Assembly (NCBI RefSeq): GCF_900100265.1
Contig: NZ_LT629696.1
Location: 1,302,001 to 1,366,000, forward strand
DNA: 64,000 bases
Reading direction: 5' to 3'
From: Leifsonia sp. 466MF
GTDB taxonomy: Bacteria; Actinomycetota; Actinomycetes; Actinomycetales; Microbacteriaceae
Numbering within the stretch: the first letter of the stretch is position 1; every line of letters starts with the position of its first letter. Both the position numbers and the translations under genes were made by a program. Shown here piece after piece: positions 24,911-33,650 of the stretch. The notes below the pieces were generated by a model. That model did not search any database and was not told the origin of the DNA. It worked only from the letters and a program-made list of their open reading frames with translations.

Positions 24911-24916
24911 TACACT
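24911..24916 (+). promoter_or_regulatory. -10 box of the ROK kinase gene
   Basis: TACACT lies in the divergent gap between fadD and the ROK kinase. A start near 24923 falls downstream of the in-frame ATG at 24921, supporting the GTG at 24996 as the true start, which has AGGAAGG (24982-24988) before it. Confidence 0.45.
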
Positions 24917-24995
24917 CTAGATGGTCCCGCCACGGCTCGCCCGAGACCCGGCCCGACCGCCCCTCCCTCTCACCATCCCTCCAGGAAGGCCCCAC

Positions 24996-25946
24996 GTGCA
25001 CGCCATCGGCATCGACATCGGAGGGACCAAGATCGCCGGAGCCCTCGTCGACGAGCTCGGGACGATCGTCCGGGAGGATCGCGTCCCCACCGACGCGACG
25101 CGTCCGGAGGAGATCGAGAACGCGGTCGTCGCGATGATCCAGCGCCTCAGCGACGGCCCCGAGGAGATCGCCGGTGCGGGAGTCGCCGCCGCCGGCTTCA
25201 TCGACGCCGCTCAGTCGACCGTCTACTACGCGCCGAACATCAACTGGCGCCACGAGCCCTTCCGGGAGAAGCTCGAGGAGCGTCTCGACATCCCCGTGAT
25301 CATCGAGAACGACGCCAACGCGGCCGGCTGGGCGGAGTTCCGCTACGGCGCGGGCCGGCTGGTCTCCGACATGGTGGTCCTCACCATCGGAACCGGTGTG
25401 GGGGGTGCGATCGTCAGCAACGACCGCCTGTTCCGCGGCGGCTTCGGCGCGGGAGCCGAGATCGGCCACATGCGCGTCGTACCCGGAGGGCTTCCCTGCG
25501 GCTGCGGCGCGCACGGCTGCATCGAGCAGTACGGCTCCGGCCGCGCCCTGCAGCGCATGGCGAACGAGCTCGCGGATGCGGGCGGGATCGGCCAGGGACT
25601 CGCGGATGTGCGCAGCCGGACCGGCGCGCTCACCGGGAACGACATCAGCGCCCTGATCACTGCGGGCGACCCGGGCGCGCTCGCCGCTCTCCGCCAGCTC
25701 GGCGACTGGCTCGGGCAGGCGTGCGCGAGCCTCGGCGCCATCCTCGACCCGCAGCTCTTCGTCTTCGGCGGCGGCGTCGCCCAGGCCGGCGAGCTGCTGC
25801 TGGAGCCCATCCGGCTGGCGTATCTGGAGAACCTGCCCGCCCGCGGCTTCCACCCGGAGCCCGAGTTCGCGATCGCCGAGCTGGTGAACGACGCCGGGGT
25901 GGTCGGAGCGGCCGACCTGGCGCGACTGCACGCATCCTCGCTCTAG
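24996..25946 (+). CDS. ROK-family glucokinase
   Basis: A 316-residue sugar kinase with the ATP-binding GIDIGGTKIAGALVD at the N-terminus, the catalytic ENDANAAGWAE (about residue 107) and the zinc-binding CGCGAHGCIEQYGSG (about 169-183), where the CxCGxxGCxE cysteines are intact. The protein should phosphorylate glucose in the cytoplasm; other hexoses are possible. It is followed after 28 bp by a PlsC-type acyltransferase. Confidence 0.9.
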   Translation: MHAIGIDIGGTKIAGALVDELGTIVREDRVPTDATRPEEIENAVVAMIQRLSDGPEEIAGAGVAAAGFIDAAQSTVYYAPNINWRHEPFREKLEERLDIPVIIENDANAAGWAEFRYGAGRLVSDMVVLTIGTGVGGAIVSNDRLFRGGFGAGAEIGHMRVVPGGLPCGCGAHGCIEQYGSGRALQRMANELADAGGIGQGLADVRSRTGALTGNDISALITAGDPGALAALRQLGDWLGQACASLGAILDPQLFVFGGGVAQAGELLLEPIRLAYLENLPARGFHPEPEFAIAELVNDAGVVGAADLARLHASSL

Positions 25947-25974
25947 GGGCAGCGCGGGGATAGGCTTCGGTTCG

Positions 25975-26664
25975 ATGTTCTACTGGCTGATGAAGTACGT
26001 GATCGTGGGACCGCTGCTGCGCGGTATCTTCCGGCCGTGGGTCGTCGGCCTCGAGAACATCCCCACCGACGGACCGGTCATCCTCGCGAGCAACCATCTG
26101 TCGTTCATCGACTCGATCTTCCTGCCGCTCGAGGTCGACCGGCACGTGTCCTTCCTCGCCAAGAGCGACTACTTCACCCGCAGGGGCCTGAAGGGATGGG
26201 CGACCAAGGCGTTCATGAACGCCACCGGCCAGCTGCCCATCGACCGCTCCGGCGGCAAGGCGTCGGAGGCGTCGCTCAACACCGGGCTCGCCGTACTCGC
26301 TCGTGGCGAGATCCTCGGCATCTACCCGGAGGGCACCCGCAGCCCGGACGGCAAGCTGTACCGCGGCCGAACGGGCGTCGCGCGGATGATCCTGGAGGCC
26401 GGCGTCCCGGTCGTCCCCGTCGCGATGGTGGATACGGCCAAGATCATGCCGATCGGCAAGCGGCTCCCGAAGATCGGGCGCATCGGCATCATCGTGGGGG
26501 AGCCGCTCGACTTCTCCCGGTTCGACGGGATGGAGGGCGACCGCTTCATCCTGCGCTCCGTCACCGACGAGATCATGTACGAGCTGCAGCGCCTCGGCGA
26601 CCAGGAATACGTCGATGTCTACGCCAGCACGGTCAAGGAGAAGCGGGCGACGCTGTCACAGTAG
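25975..26664 (+). CDS. 1-acyl-sn-glycerol-3-phosphate acyltransferase (PlsC-like)
   Basis: A 229-residue membrane-associated acyltransferase with the HX4D motif in SNHLSFIDS (about residue 40), a KSDYF segment, and the EGTRSPDG motif (about residue 119) that binds the phosphate of the acceptor. It should make phosphatidic acid or a related lipid. TAGGCT lies 8 nt before ATG 25975, suggesting a leaderless start. The neighbourhood of fadD suggests lipid metabolism but gives no specific partner. Confidence 0.88.
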   Translation: MFYWLMKYVIVGPLLRGIFRPWVVGLENIPTDGPVILASNHLSFIDSIFLPLEVDRHVSFLAKSDYFTRRGLKGWATKAFMNATGQLPIDRSGGKASEASLNTGLAVLARGEILGIYPEGTRSPDGKLYRGRTGVARMILEAGVPVVPVAMVDTAKIMPIGKRLPKIGRIGIIVGEPLDFSRFDGMEGDRFILRSVTDEIMYELQRLGDQEYVDVYASTVKEKRATLSQ

Positions 26665-26731
26665 GACGGCCGCATCGGCTTTCGCGATAGGCTCGGATAT
26701 CCCATCCAAACCCCGAGTGAGCGGAAGACCA

Positions 26732-28108
26732 GTGCTACAGACCACAGAGCCCGTCGTGCGACCTGACGAGTCCGTGATCGAGGGCCTGGAGTATTGGCGC
26801 ACTCTCCCGATCAAGCAGCAGCCGGCCTGGCCGGACCCGGAGGCGGCCGCCGCCGCGTCCGCCGAGATCGCCACCCTTCCGCCGCTGGTGTTCGCCGGCG
26901 AGGTCGACCAGTTGCGGACGCGGCTGGCCCGGGCCGCCGAGGGTAAGGCATTCCTGCTGCAGGGCGGCGACTGCGCCGAGACGTTCGCCGGAGCGACCGC
27001 CGACGCCATCCGCAACCGCGTCAAGACGGTGCTGCAGATGGCCGTCGTTCTCACCTACGGCGCCTCCGTGCCCGTCATCAAGATGGGCCGCATGGCCGGG
27101 CAGTTCGCCAAGCCGCGCTCCAGCGACACAGAGACGCGCAACGGCGTCACGCTGCCGGCGTACCGCGGCGACATCGTCAACGGCTACGACTTCACGCCCG
27201 AGTCGCGCCAGGCCGATCCGCGCCGGCTGGTGCAGGGGTACCACACCGCCGCATCCACGCTGAACCTCATCCGCGCTTTCACCCAGGGTGGTTTCGCCGA
27301 CCTGCGCCAGGTGCACAGCTGGAACCGCGGCTTCGCCGCGAACCCGGCCAACCAGCGCTACGAGGGCCTCGCACGCGAGATCGATCGCGCCATCAAGTTC
27401 ATGGAGGCGGCGGGCGCCGACTTCGACGAGCTCACGCGGGTGGAGTTCTACTCCAGCCACGAGGCGCTGCTCATGGACTACGAGCGGCCGATGACGCGCA
27501 TCGACTCCCGCACCGGCACTCCGTACAACACGTCGGCGCACTTCGTCTGGATCGGCGAGCGGACGCGCGAGCTCGACGGCGCGCACGTCGACTTCCTGTC
27601 CCGCGTGCGCAACCCGATCGGCGTGAAGCTCGGGCCGACCACCTCCCGCGACGACATGCTGCGCCTGATCGACAAGCTGGACCCCGAGCGCGAGCCCGGC
27701 CGCCTGACCTTCATCACCCGGATGGGCGCCGGCAAGATCCGGGATGCCCTCCCGCCGCTGCTCGAGGCGATCAAGCGGTCGGACGCGAAGCCGCTGTGGG
27801 TCACCGACCCGATGCACGGCAACGGTCTCACCACGCCGACCGGCTACAAGACGCGCCGGTTCGACGACATCGTCGACGAGGTGAAGGGCTTCTTCGAGGC
27901 GCACCGCGCTGCCGGCACCAACCCGGGCGGCATCCACGTGGAGCTCACCGGCGACGACGTGACCGAGTGCCTGGGCGGTTCCGAGCACATCGACGAGGAG
28001 ACGCTGGCGACCCGCTACGAGTCGCTCTGCGACCCCCGTCTGAATCACCAGCAGTCGCTGGAGCTGGCCTTCCTGGTCGCCGAGGAGCTCTCGGCCGCGG
28101 GCCGCTGA
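26732..28108 (+). CDS. aroG: 3-deoxy-7-phosphoheptulonate synthase, class II (plant type)
   Basis: A 458-residue DAHP synthase, the first enzyme of the shikimate pathway. The conserved class II landmarks are LLQGGDCAETF (metal Cys, about 75), KMGRMAGQFAKPRS (about 115), HSWNRGF (about 198), FVWIGERTR and WVTDPMHGNG. GTG 26732 is preceded by GGAAG at about 7 nt and starts just before the family's YWRTLPIKQQPAWPD segment. It converges with pknL, as aroG does in mycobacteria. Confidence 0.95.
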   Translation: MLQTTEPVVRPDESVIEGLEYWRTLPIKQQPAWPDPEAAAAASAEIATLPPLVFAGEVDQLRTRLARAAEGKAFLLQGGDCAETFAGATADAIRNRVKTVLQMAVVLTYGASVPVIKMGRMAGQFAKPRSSDTETRNGVTLPAYRGDIVNGYDFTPESRQADPRRLVQGYHTAASTLNLIRAFTQGGFADLRQVHSWNRGFAANPANQRYEGLAREIDRAIKFMEAAGADFDELTRVEFYSSHEALLMDYERPMTRIDSRTGTPYNTSAHFVWIGERTRELDGAHVDFLSRVRNPIGVKLGPTTSRDDMLRLIDKLDPEREPGRLTFITRMGAGKIRDALPPLLEAIKRSDAKPLWVTDPMHGNGLTTPTGYKTRRFDDIVDEVKGFFEAHRAAGTNPGGIHVELTGDDVTECLGGSEHIDEETLATRYESLCDPRLNHQQSLELAFLVAEELSAAGR

Positions 28109-28130
28109 CACCAGCTCGCAGCACCCTCCA

Positions 28131-28182
28131 CAGAAACGGAGGAGCCCACGGCCCCACGGCCGCGGTGCTCCTCCGTTTTCTG
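28131..28182. terminator. Bidirectional terminator between aroG and pknL
   Basis: A stem of about 15 bp (28131-28145 with 28167-28182, one bulged base) has an A-rich left end and a TTTT run in the right arm. It lies between converging stops and can work for both genes. Confidence 0.75.
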
Positions 28183-28266
28183 CGTTGACGGGCGCGGCGG
28201 AGCGGTATCTCCTCCGTTCCGACACGGGTCAGCGCGGCAGACCGCGCCGGTTGCGGCGTCGGTCGC

Positions 28267-30168
28267 TCAGAACCCGGCGAAGTTGACCGTGATGGTGGAG
28301 CCCTTGGGCGCCTGGGTCCCGCCGGCCGGCGACACCTTCGACACGACGAACGCGTTCGGTGCGACGTCGGCGATGGCGCTGTACTTGAGCTTGAAGCCGG
28401 CGTCGGTGAGCGCCTTCTTGGCCACATCCCAGGTCTTGCCGGCGACATCCGGGATCGTGACGGGCTCCGGCCCCTTCGACGTCTCCAGCAGCAGCGTGTC
28501 GCCGGGGCGCACGGGCTCGTGCTGCGGCTGCGCGGAGATCACGTCGCCCTCCTCGACCGTGTCGCTGTAGCTCTGCGGGCCGGCGGAGGTGAGGAGCTTG
28601 ACCTTGCTCAGGATGGCCGAGGCGTCCTCCACGGACTTGCCGGCGACATCCGGGATCGCACCGACCGACACGACGAGGTTCACCGACGCGGCCTCGAAGT
28701 AGTTGCCGCCGCCGGAGATGTCCGCGCCGTTGTCGGCGCGGGTCGCCGAGATGACGGTGTTGGCGGGCACCTTGGCATCGAACTGCTCGGCGACCGTGCC
28801 GACCTTCGCCCCGACGCCGGTGATGGCGCTCTTGGCGGTGTCGATCGTCGTGCCGGCGAGCGGCGGGATGGTCACGGGCTTCGGCCCCTGCGAGACGCGC
28901 AGCGTCACCGTGCTGCCGCGCCCCGCGGGCACGCCGGCTCCCGGGTCGGTGCTCGACACCATCCCGGCCGCGACGGTCGTGCTGTACTCGGGTGCCTGCG
29001 CCGTCTTGAAGCCGAGCTTCTGCAGCTGCGACACCGCCGCATCCGGCGCCTTGTTGACGACGTTCGGGATGGCGACCAGCGAACCAGGGCCCGCCCCGAA
29101 GTACCAGCCGGTGCCGGCTGCGACGCCGGCGAGCACGAGGACGAGAGCGAACAGCCACCAGCCCTTCGAGCGGCGCTTGGCAGCGGCGGTGGTGAGGGTC
29201 GTCGCCGCGGCCGGCGTGCTGGACGCGACCTGCTGGCGGATCGCCGGGTTGATGATCTGGGTGTCGCCCTGGTCGATCTCGTACGCGGGCGGCAGCACCA
29301 TCGTCGGCTGCAGAACGGCCTCGCCGCGGAGCGCCTTCTCGGCCTCCAGCAGGCGATCGAGCATCTCGCGCGCGTCGCGGGGTCGACGGTCCGGGTCCTT
29401 CTCCGTCGCCCAGAGGACGAGCTCATCCAGCTCGGCGGGCACGGCCGGGTTCTTGCTGCTCGGCGCCGGCACGGCGTCGTTCGCGTGCTGGTAGGCGATC
29501 TGCATCGGCTGCTCGCCCTGGAAGGGCTGCTGGCCGGTGAGCATCTCGTACATCATGATGCCGAGCGCGTAGATGTCGCTTCGGGCGTCGGCGACGCCGC
29601 GGGTGACGAGCTCGGGGGAGAGGTACGCGATCGTGCCGAGCAGCGCCTGGCCGGTGGCCGTGTTGGCGCTGGCCGCACGGGCGAGCCCGAAGTCGCCGAT
29701 CTTGATGCGCCCGTCGTCGGCGAGCAGCACGTTCTCCGGCTTGAGGTCGCGGTGGACGATGCCCGCCTTGTGCGCCGCGGCGAGGCCGGCGAGCACCGCC
29801 TCCATGATGTCGATGGTCTGCTCGGGCGTCAGCTTGCCGTAGTCCTTGAGCAGGTCGCGCAGGGTGATGCCGGGCAGGTACTCCATGACCAGGTAGGCCA
29901 TGTCCGAGTCCTGGCCCTGATCGAAGACGTTGACCACGTTGGGATGTGCAAGCCGTGCGGCCGAGCGGGCCTCCTGCACGAAGCGGCTCTTGAACGTGGA
30001 GTCGTCGGCGAGGTGGCCGTGCATGATCTTGATCGCGACGCGGCGCTCGAGGCGCAGGTCGGTCGCGAGGTACACCGTGGCCATGCCGCCTCGGGCGATC
30101 CGCGAGCGCACCTGATAGCGGCCGTCGATGAGACGGCCGATCATCGGGTCGGTCTGGCTCGTGGTCAC
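28267..30168 (-). CDS. pknL: PASTA-domain serine/threonine kinase PknL-like
   Basis: A 633-residue membrane kinase. Residues 13-275 are the cytoplasmic kinase domain with GGMATVYLA, VAIKIMHG (ATP lysine), HRDLKPENVLL and DFGLARA, then the activation loop GTIAYLSPE. A basic juxtamembrane stretch and one membrane span (WWLFALVLVLAGVAAGTGWYF, about 332-352) follow. Four PASTA repeats outside would bind peptidoglycan stem or lipid II. Its place beside aroG and an Rv2175c-type gene matches the PknL locus of mycobacteria and corynebacteria. PASTA domains on this locus's kinase are known in Corynebacterium but not in M. tuberculosis PknL. Confidence 0.87.
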   Translation of the reverse strand: MTTSQTDPMIGRLIDGRYQVRSRIARGGMATVYLATDLRLERRVAIKIMHGHLADDSTFKSRFVQEARSAARLAHPNVVNVFDQGQDSDMAYLVMEYLPGITLRDLLKDYGKLTPEQTIDIMEAVLAGLAAAHKAGIVHRDLKPENVLLADDGRIKIGDFGLARAASANTATGQALLGTIAYLSPELVTRGVADARSDIYALGIMMYEMLTGQQPFQGEQPMQIAYQHANDAVPAPSSKNPAVPAELDELVLWATEKDPDRRPRDAREMLDRLLEAEKALRGEAVLQPTMVLPPAYEIDQGDTQIINPAIRQQVASSTPAAATTLTTAAAKRRSKGWWLFALVLVLAGVAAGTGWYFGAGPGSLVAIPNVVNKAPDAAVSQLQKLGFKTAQAPEYSTTVAAGMVSSTDPGAGVPAGRGSTVTLRVSQGPKPVTIPPLAGTTIDTAKSAITGVGAKVGTVAEQFDAKVPANTVISATRADNGADISGGGNYFEAASVNLVVSVGAIPDVAGKSVEDASAILSKVKLLTSAGPQSYSDTVEEGDVISAQPQHEPVRPGDTLLLETSKGPEPVTIPDVAGKTWDVAKKALTDAGFKLKYSAIADVAPNAFVVSKVSPAGGTQAPKGSTITVNFAGF

Positions 30169-30254
30169 GGATCGAGTCTAGGGAACGAGCCGGGCGAGAA
30201 CCCTGCAAAACACCGGTGGACGCGGTGGCTGTGATCGGGCTGTGACATTCCGGC

Positions 30255-31370
30255 TCAGCCGAGCTGGGCCAGCCAGGTGCGCGCCGACGTCTCCCACTTG
30301 GCGTAGGCGTCGGGGAACGCCGAGATCTGCACGGCCTGCGCGGCCTGCGTCACGCTCATCCGCGTCCATCCGGGGATGTCGAGGAGGCCACGGGTGCGGC
30401 CGGCGTTGGGGTTCCCCGCTCCGCCGTAGAAGGCGAGCGTCGCGCGCGTCGGGTCGAGCACCTGCTCCGGCGTGCCCCATCCGGTGCTCGGCCGCTGCTG
30501 GAACAGCCCGAGGGAGTCGCGGTCGCCGTAGCGGACATTTCGGAGGCCGGATTCCTGTGCGGCCGCGGCGAGGGCGACGACGATGCCCTGGTCCGGGACG
30601 CCCTGCTGGCGGCCGATGCGGATGATCAGCTGGGCATTCGCGCGCATCTCGTCGGTGAGGGCGACCACCTGACCGGCGGACGCGGTCGGCAGCGGTGCCG
30701 GCGCGGCGACGGGGGCCGGAGCGGCGACGGGCGCCGGTGCGGGTGCGTTGAGCGCGGCGGTGGTCATGCCCGGGATACGGATCTTCTGCCCGGGGAAGAT
30801 CAGGCTGGACGTGCTCAGGCCGTTCGCGGCGAGCACCGCGCGGGTGGTGACGCCGAAACGGCCGGCGATGCCGCTGATCGTGTCGCCGCGCACCACGGAG
30901 TACACCGTGGCAGCGGGAGCCGGTGCGGGAGCCGCGGGAGCCGGGGCCGGCGCGGCCGCGGGTGCGGCCTGCGCGAGGGCGAGCACCTGGCCCGGGAAGA
31001 TCAGGCTCTTCCAGCTGAGGCCGTTCATCGCGAGGACGGCTGCGGTCGAGAGTCCGAAACGGGCCGCGATGCCGGAGATGGTGTCGCCCGACTGCACGCG
31101 GTAGGTCGCGGGTGCTGCCGCGACGGAGGTGAGCGGAGCGGACGTGCTCGACGTCGATCCGCTGGGCGTCATCCCGATGGTGCTGCCGAGCGCGGCGCGC
31201 TCGAGAGGACTGATCTCGCCGGTGTCTCCGGAGTGGTCGGTCGCGCGGTCCTCCTGGGGCGCCGCCTGTGCGGGCGTGACCAGGTTCAGGGTCACCGCGA
31301 GCGAGCTCGCGACCGCGATCGGGACGGTGCCCAGGATGCTGCGCGATCTGCCGGTGTCTGCCAGAGCCAT
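30255..31370 (-). CDS. Secreted protein with two LysM domains and transglycosylase-like C-terminus
   Basis: A 371-residue exported protein. The signal peptide (about residues 1-36) ends in TPAQAAP. Two LysM modules follow (YRVQSGDTISGIAARFG and YSVVRGDTISGIAGRFG), each about 44 residues and separated by Ala-Pro linkers. The last 130 residues are a lysozyme-like fold: VALAAAAQESGLRNVRYGD with the likely catalytic Glu in QESG, then SLGLFQQRPSTGWG. It should bind and cut or remodel peptidoglycan. ATG 31370 is preferred (AGAGGGGG 3-10 nt upstream) over an earlier in-frame codon, since it places the signal sequence at the start. It is co-oriented with pknL, 86 bp upstream of it. Confidence 0.85.
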   Translation of the reverse strand: MALADTGRSRSILGTVPIAVASSLAVTLNLVTPAQAAPQEDRATDHSGDTGEISPLERAALGSTIGMTPSGSTSSTSAPLTSVAAAPATYRVQSGDTISGIAARFGLSTAAVLAMNGLSWKSLIFPGQVLALAQAAPAAAPAPAPAAPAPAPAATVYSVVRGDTISGIAGRFGVTTRAVLAANGLSTSSLIFPGQKIRIPGMTTAALNAPAPAPVAAPAPVAAPAPLPTASAGQVVALTDEMRANAQLIIRIGRQQGVPDQGIVVALAAAAQESGLRNVRYGDRDSLGLFQQRPSTGWGTPEQVLDPTRATLAFYGGAGNPNAGRTRGLLDIPGWTRMSVTQAAQAVQISAFPDAYAKWETSARTWLAQLG

Positions 31371-31520
31371 GTGACCCCCTCTTCGAGTGACACGTCGCCC
31401 ATCACGCTGACACACAAGGAGAGAGGAGTCAACAGGAGTGACGAATGTGACACGGGTTTACATGATCGTAACAATTACTCCCGCTTCTCGCCGGACGGCA
31501 ATCCGTGGCACGCTGGTGGG
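31371..31520. promoter_or_regulatory. Divergent control region between the LysM gene and the Rv2175c-like gene
   Basis: A 150-bp AT-richer gap. It contains several GTGAC/GTCAC words (GTGACAC near 31385 and 31450, GTGACG near 31438) and GTAACAATT near 31469. Repeated GTNAC words resemble the sites of the actinobacterial MtrA response regulator, which often controls wall-hydrolase genes. CACGCT lies 6 nt before GTG 31521 and may be its -10. The MtrA link is a guess from motif resemblance. Confidence 0.3.
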
Positions 31521-31862
31521 GTGACCGAGCACGTCCAGACCACCGAGTGGTTGACCGTACCCGACCTCGTCGAGCTGATGGGACTGAGCGTGAGCCGCGT
31601 CCGTCGGCTCATCGAGGACCGCCACCTGGGAGCCAAGCGCGTCGACGGCGTGCTCAAGGTGCCCGCGTCCTTCCTCAAGGACGGCCAGCCGCTCAGCGAG
31701 CTGCGGGGAACCCTGATCGTCCTGGCGGACGACGGCTTCAGCGACGACGAGTCGGTGGATTGGCTGCTGACGGAGGAGGAGAGCCTCGGCACATCGCCGA
31801 TCGAGGCTCTGCGCGCCGGCCGCAAGGCCGAGGTGCGCCGCGTGGCCCAAGCGCTGGCCTGA
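31521..31862 (+). CDS. Rv2175c-type winged-helix DNA-binding protein
   Basis: A 113-residue protein with an N-terminal HTH (EWLTVPDLVELMGLSVSRVR, about residues 8-27) and a C-terminal region containing LRGTLIVLADDGFSDDESVDWLL. This matches Rv2175c of M. tuberculosis, which is phosphorylated by PknL and then loses DNA binding. Here pknL is nearby on the opposite strand. An N-terminal threonine (VTEHVQTTEW) could be the phosphosite by analogy. Its target genes are unknown. Confidence 0.85.
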   Translation: MTEHVQTTEWLTVPDLVELMGLSVSRVRRLIEDRHLGAKRVDGVLKVPASFLKDGQPLSELRGTLIVLADDGFSDDESVDWLLTEEESLGTSPIEALRAGRKAEVRRVAQALA

Positions 31863-31886
31863 ATCGCTCCCGGCTCAGGGATGGGC

Positions 31887-33017
31887 CTACGCGCTCCGAC
31901 GCGTGACCGCGACCGCGAGCTCGCGGAGCTGCCCCTTCGCCGCCGCCCCGAGCGGTGCCGCATCCAACGCCTCGATGGCGCGCGCGACGTTGTCGGCGAT
32001 CATCCGCTCCACCGTGTCGACGGCCCCGGACTCCCGGATGGTCAGCTGCATCGTCCTGATCTGCTCCGGCGTGAGCTCGGGGTCGCCGAGCAGTTCGTCC
32101 AGGGCAGCACGCGCGCCCGAAGGGATGGACTGGCGCGTGAGCGCGATGAGGACCGTCCGCTTGCCCTCGCGGAGGTCGTCTCCGCTGGGCTTCCCCGTCA
32201 CGTCGGCGTCTCCGAAGACGCCGAGCAGGTCGTCGCGCAGCTGGTAGGCGATGCCGAGGGGGAGCCCGAACGCCCGGAGCGACTCCAGCTGGCCGACGCT
32301 CGCTCCGGCCAGGCTCGCGCCGATGAGCAGAGGGGACTCGATCGAGTACTTGGCCGACTTGAAGACGATGACGCGCTCGGCGCGCTCCAGCTGCTCCGAG
32401 TCGGGGCGGCCCGACCAGCCGATCTCCTCGAAGATGTCGAGGTACTGGCCCGCCGTGACGTCGATCCGCATGCGGTTGAACTCCGCCCGCGTCGCCCGCC
32501 GGGCCGGTGCGCTCACCAGCTGGGTGAGCCCCTCGTCGAACAGCTCGTCGCTGAGGATGAGCAGCAGGTCCCCGAGGAGGGTCGCCGCGCCCGTGCCGAA
32601 TGTCGCGCCGGAACCGCCCCATCCCTCGTTCTCGTGGAGGTGCTCGAAGCGCTTGTGGGCGGCCGGCTTGCCGCGCCGGGTGTCCGAGTTGTCGATGAGG
32701 TCGTCGTGGACGAGCGCGGCGGCGTGGAACAGCTCGAGGGCGCTGGCGACGGAGACCACGGCGTCGAGGGCGCCGCCGGCCGTGACGGCGCCACTGTCCG
32801 ACCCGTCGTCGCCCGCGTCTCCTGTGGTGCGGACGGCCTGCCATCCCCAGAAGCAGAACAGGGCGCGGAAGCGCTTGCCGCCGCTGAGAAATTCCCTTGA
32901 GAACGCCGCTACGGGAGAGAGCTCGTCGGCGATCGAGACGAGAATGGAGGCACGCGCATCGAAGAATCCATCGATTCTTGACTGGATGAGGTCGACGAAT
33001 CGGATGCTTTCAGACAC
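31887..33017 (-). CDS. idsA: Polyprenyl diphosphate synthase (second, IdsA-like)
   Basis: A 376-residue trans-prenyl synthase distinct from CrtE. Motifs: GGKRFRALFCFWGW, first Asp-rich VHDDLIDNSDTRRG (about residue 105), second RDDLLGVFGDADVTGKP (about 250). The position beside the Rv2175c-like gene corresponds to idsA2 (Rv2173) in mycobacteria. The chain length of the product cannot be read; the residues before the first DDxxD (LFHAAALV) do not settle it. Probable roles are quinone side chain or polyprenyl lipid carrier synthesis. It converges with the Rv2175c-like gene, 24 bp between stops. Confidence 0.88.
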   Translation of the reverse strand: MSESIRFVDLIQSRIDGFFDARASILVSIADELSPVAAFSREFLSGGKRFRALFCFWGWQAVRTTGDAGDDGSDSGAVTAGGALDAVVSVASALELFHAAALVHDDLIDNSDTRRGKPAAHKRFEHLHENEGWGGSGATFGTGAATLLGDLLLILSDELFDEGLTQLVSAPARRATRAEFNRMRIDVTAGQYLDIFEEIGWSGRPDSEQLERAERVIVFKSAKYSIESPLLIGASLAGASVGQLESLRAFGLPLGIAYQLRDDLLGVFGDADVTGKPSGDDLREGKRTVLIALTRQSIPSGARAALDELLGDPELTPEQIRTMQLTIRESGAVDTVERMIADNVARAIEALDAAPLGAAAKGQLRELAVAVTRRSA

Positions 33018-33097
33018 ACGCCTAGCCTAGCCAGACACGTGAGGTCTAGAATCGACCTCACTGAAGCCTCGAACCCGCGAGAAAGAGGGGGAATCGG

Positions 33098-33478
33098 ATG
33101 CCGCTTTCGGAACACGAGCAGCGCCTCCTCGAAGAGATGGAACGCAGTCTCTATCAGAACGATGCAGATTTCGTCGCGAAGGTCGGGGGCAAGCGGGCAC
33201 GTCCCGCCTACCGGTCGATCGTGCTCGGCATCCTGCTCGCCGTCGTGGGCGTCGGCGTGCTGATCGCCGGGGTCTACTACCAGCAGCCGATCGTCGGGAT
33301 CCTGGGCTTCGTCGTGATGTTCGCGGGTGTCCTCGTGTCCATCGCGCCGGGCAAGCGCGTCGCGGTCGAGCCGGGCGCCGCCGAGCCGAAGAAGGCCAAG
33401 GCGCGCGGCGGTCAGACAGGCTTCATGGACCGCATGAACGACCGCTGGGACAAGCGCAACGACGGCGGCGAGGGCTAA
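33098..33478 (+). CDS. DUF3040 membrane protein
   Basis: A 126-residue protein with the DUF3040 N-terminus (PLSEHEQRLLEEMERSLYQND), two adjacent membrane helices (about residues 43-60 and 66-83) and a Lys-rich cytoplasmic tail. The family is common in Actinobacteria just before mraZ or near the dcw cluster, and its function is unknown. AGAGGGGG lies before ATG 33098. A strong terminator follows 31 bp after the stop. Confidence 0.9.
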   Translation: MPLSEHEQRLLEEMERSLYQNDADFVAKVGGKRARPAYRSIVLGILLAVVGVGVLIAGVYYQQPIVGILGFVVMFAGVLVSIAPGKRVAVEPGAAEPKKAKARGGQTGFMDRMNDRWDKRNDGGEG

Positions 33479-33480
33479 CC

Positions 33481-33496
33481 CTCCACTCCGCTCCAC
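33481..33496 (-). promoter_or_regulatory. Pair of MraZ-like boxes, minus orientation (cluster 1)
   Basis: CTCCAC at 33481-33486 and 33491-33496, that is two GTGGAG words on the minus strand with exact 10-bp spacing, 2 bp after the DUF3040 stop. The words and spacing match the three-box cluster directly upstream of mraZ. Confidence 0.5.
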
Positions 33497-33509
33497 ACGT
33501 TCTTCGACG

Positions 33510-33539
33510 AAGGGCCGATCTTCTGATCGGCCCTTTTTT
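33510..33539 (+). terminator. Rho-independent terminator of the DUF3040 gene
   Basis: An 11-bp perfect stem (AAGGGCCGATC/GATCGGCCCTT), a 4-nt loop and a run of T to 33539. This is the most classical terminator in the window, and it isolates the dcw cluster from upstream transcription. Confidence 0.95.
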
Positions 33540-33563
33540 GTTGCTCCAGGAGCCGCCCGATCG

Positions 33564-33579
33564 CTCCACTTTCCTCCAC
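33564..33579 (-). promoter_or_regulatory. Pair of MraZ-like boxes, minus orientation (cluster 2)
   Basis: CTCCAC at 33564-33569 and 33574-33579, again two minus-strand GTGGAG words with a 10-bp repeat length, midway between cluster 1 and the mraZ-proximal cluster. Confidence 0.5.
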
Positions 33580-33650
33580 CCGCAAATTCCCCGTCTTTCC
33601 GGGCCTTGACGTACCCACTTCGGGGCAATCTGTCCTCAATGCGCGATTTT

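Noticed and set aside
30720..30990. GCC/CCG-rich repeats in the LysM gene as a possible mobile or regulatory repeat
   Set aside because: They encode Ala-Pro linkers between the LysM modules and are explained as protein low complexity.
31371..31520. Cyclic-di-AMP (ydaO) riboswitch before the LysM gene
   Set aside because: Such riboswitches often precede actinobacterial wall-hydrolase genes, but I could not place the conserved junction sequences or the paired stems in this 150-bp gap.
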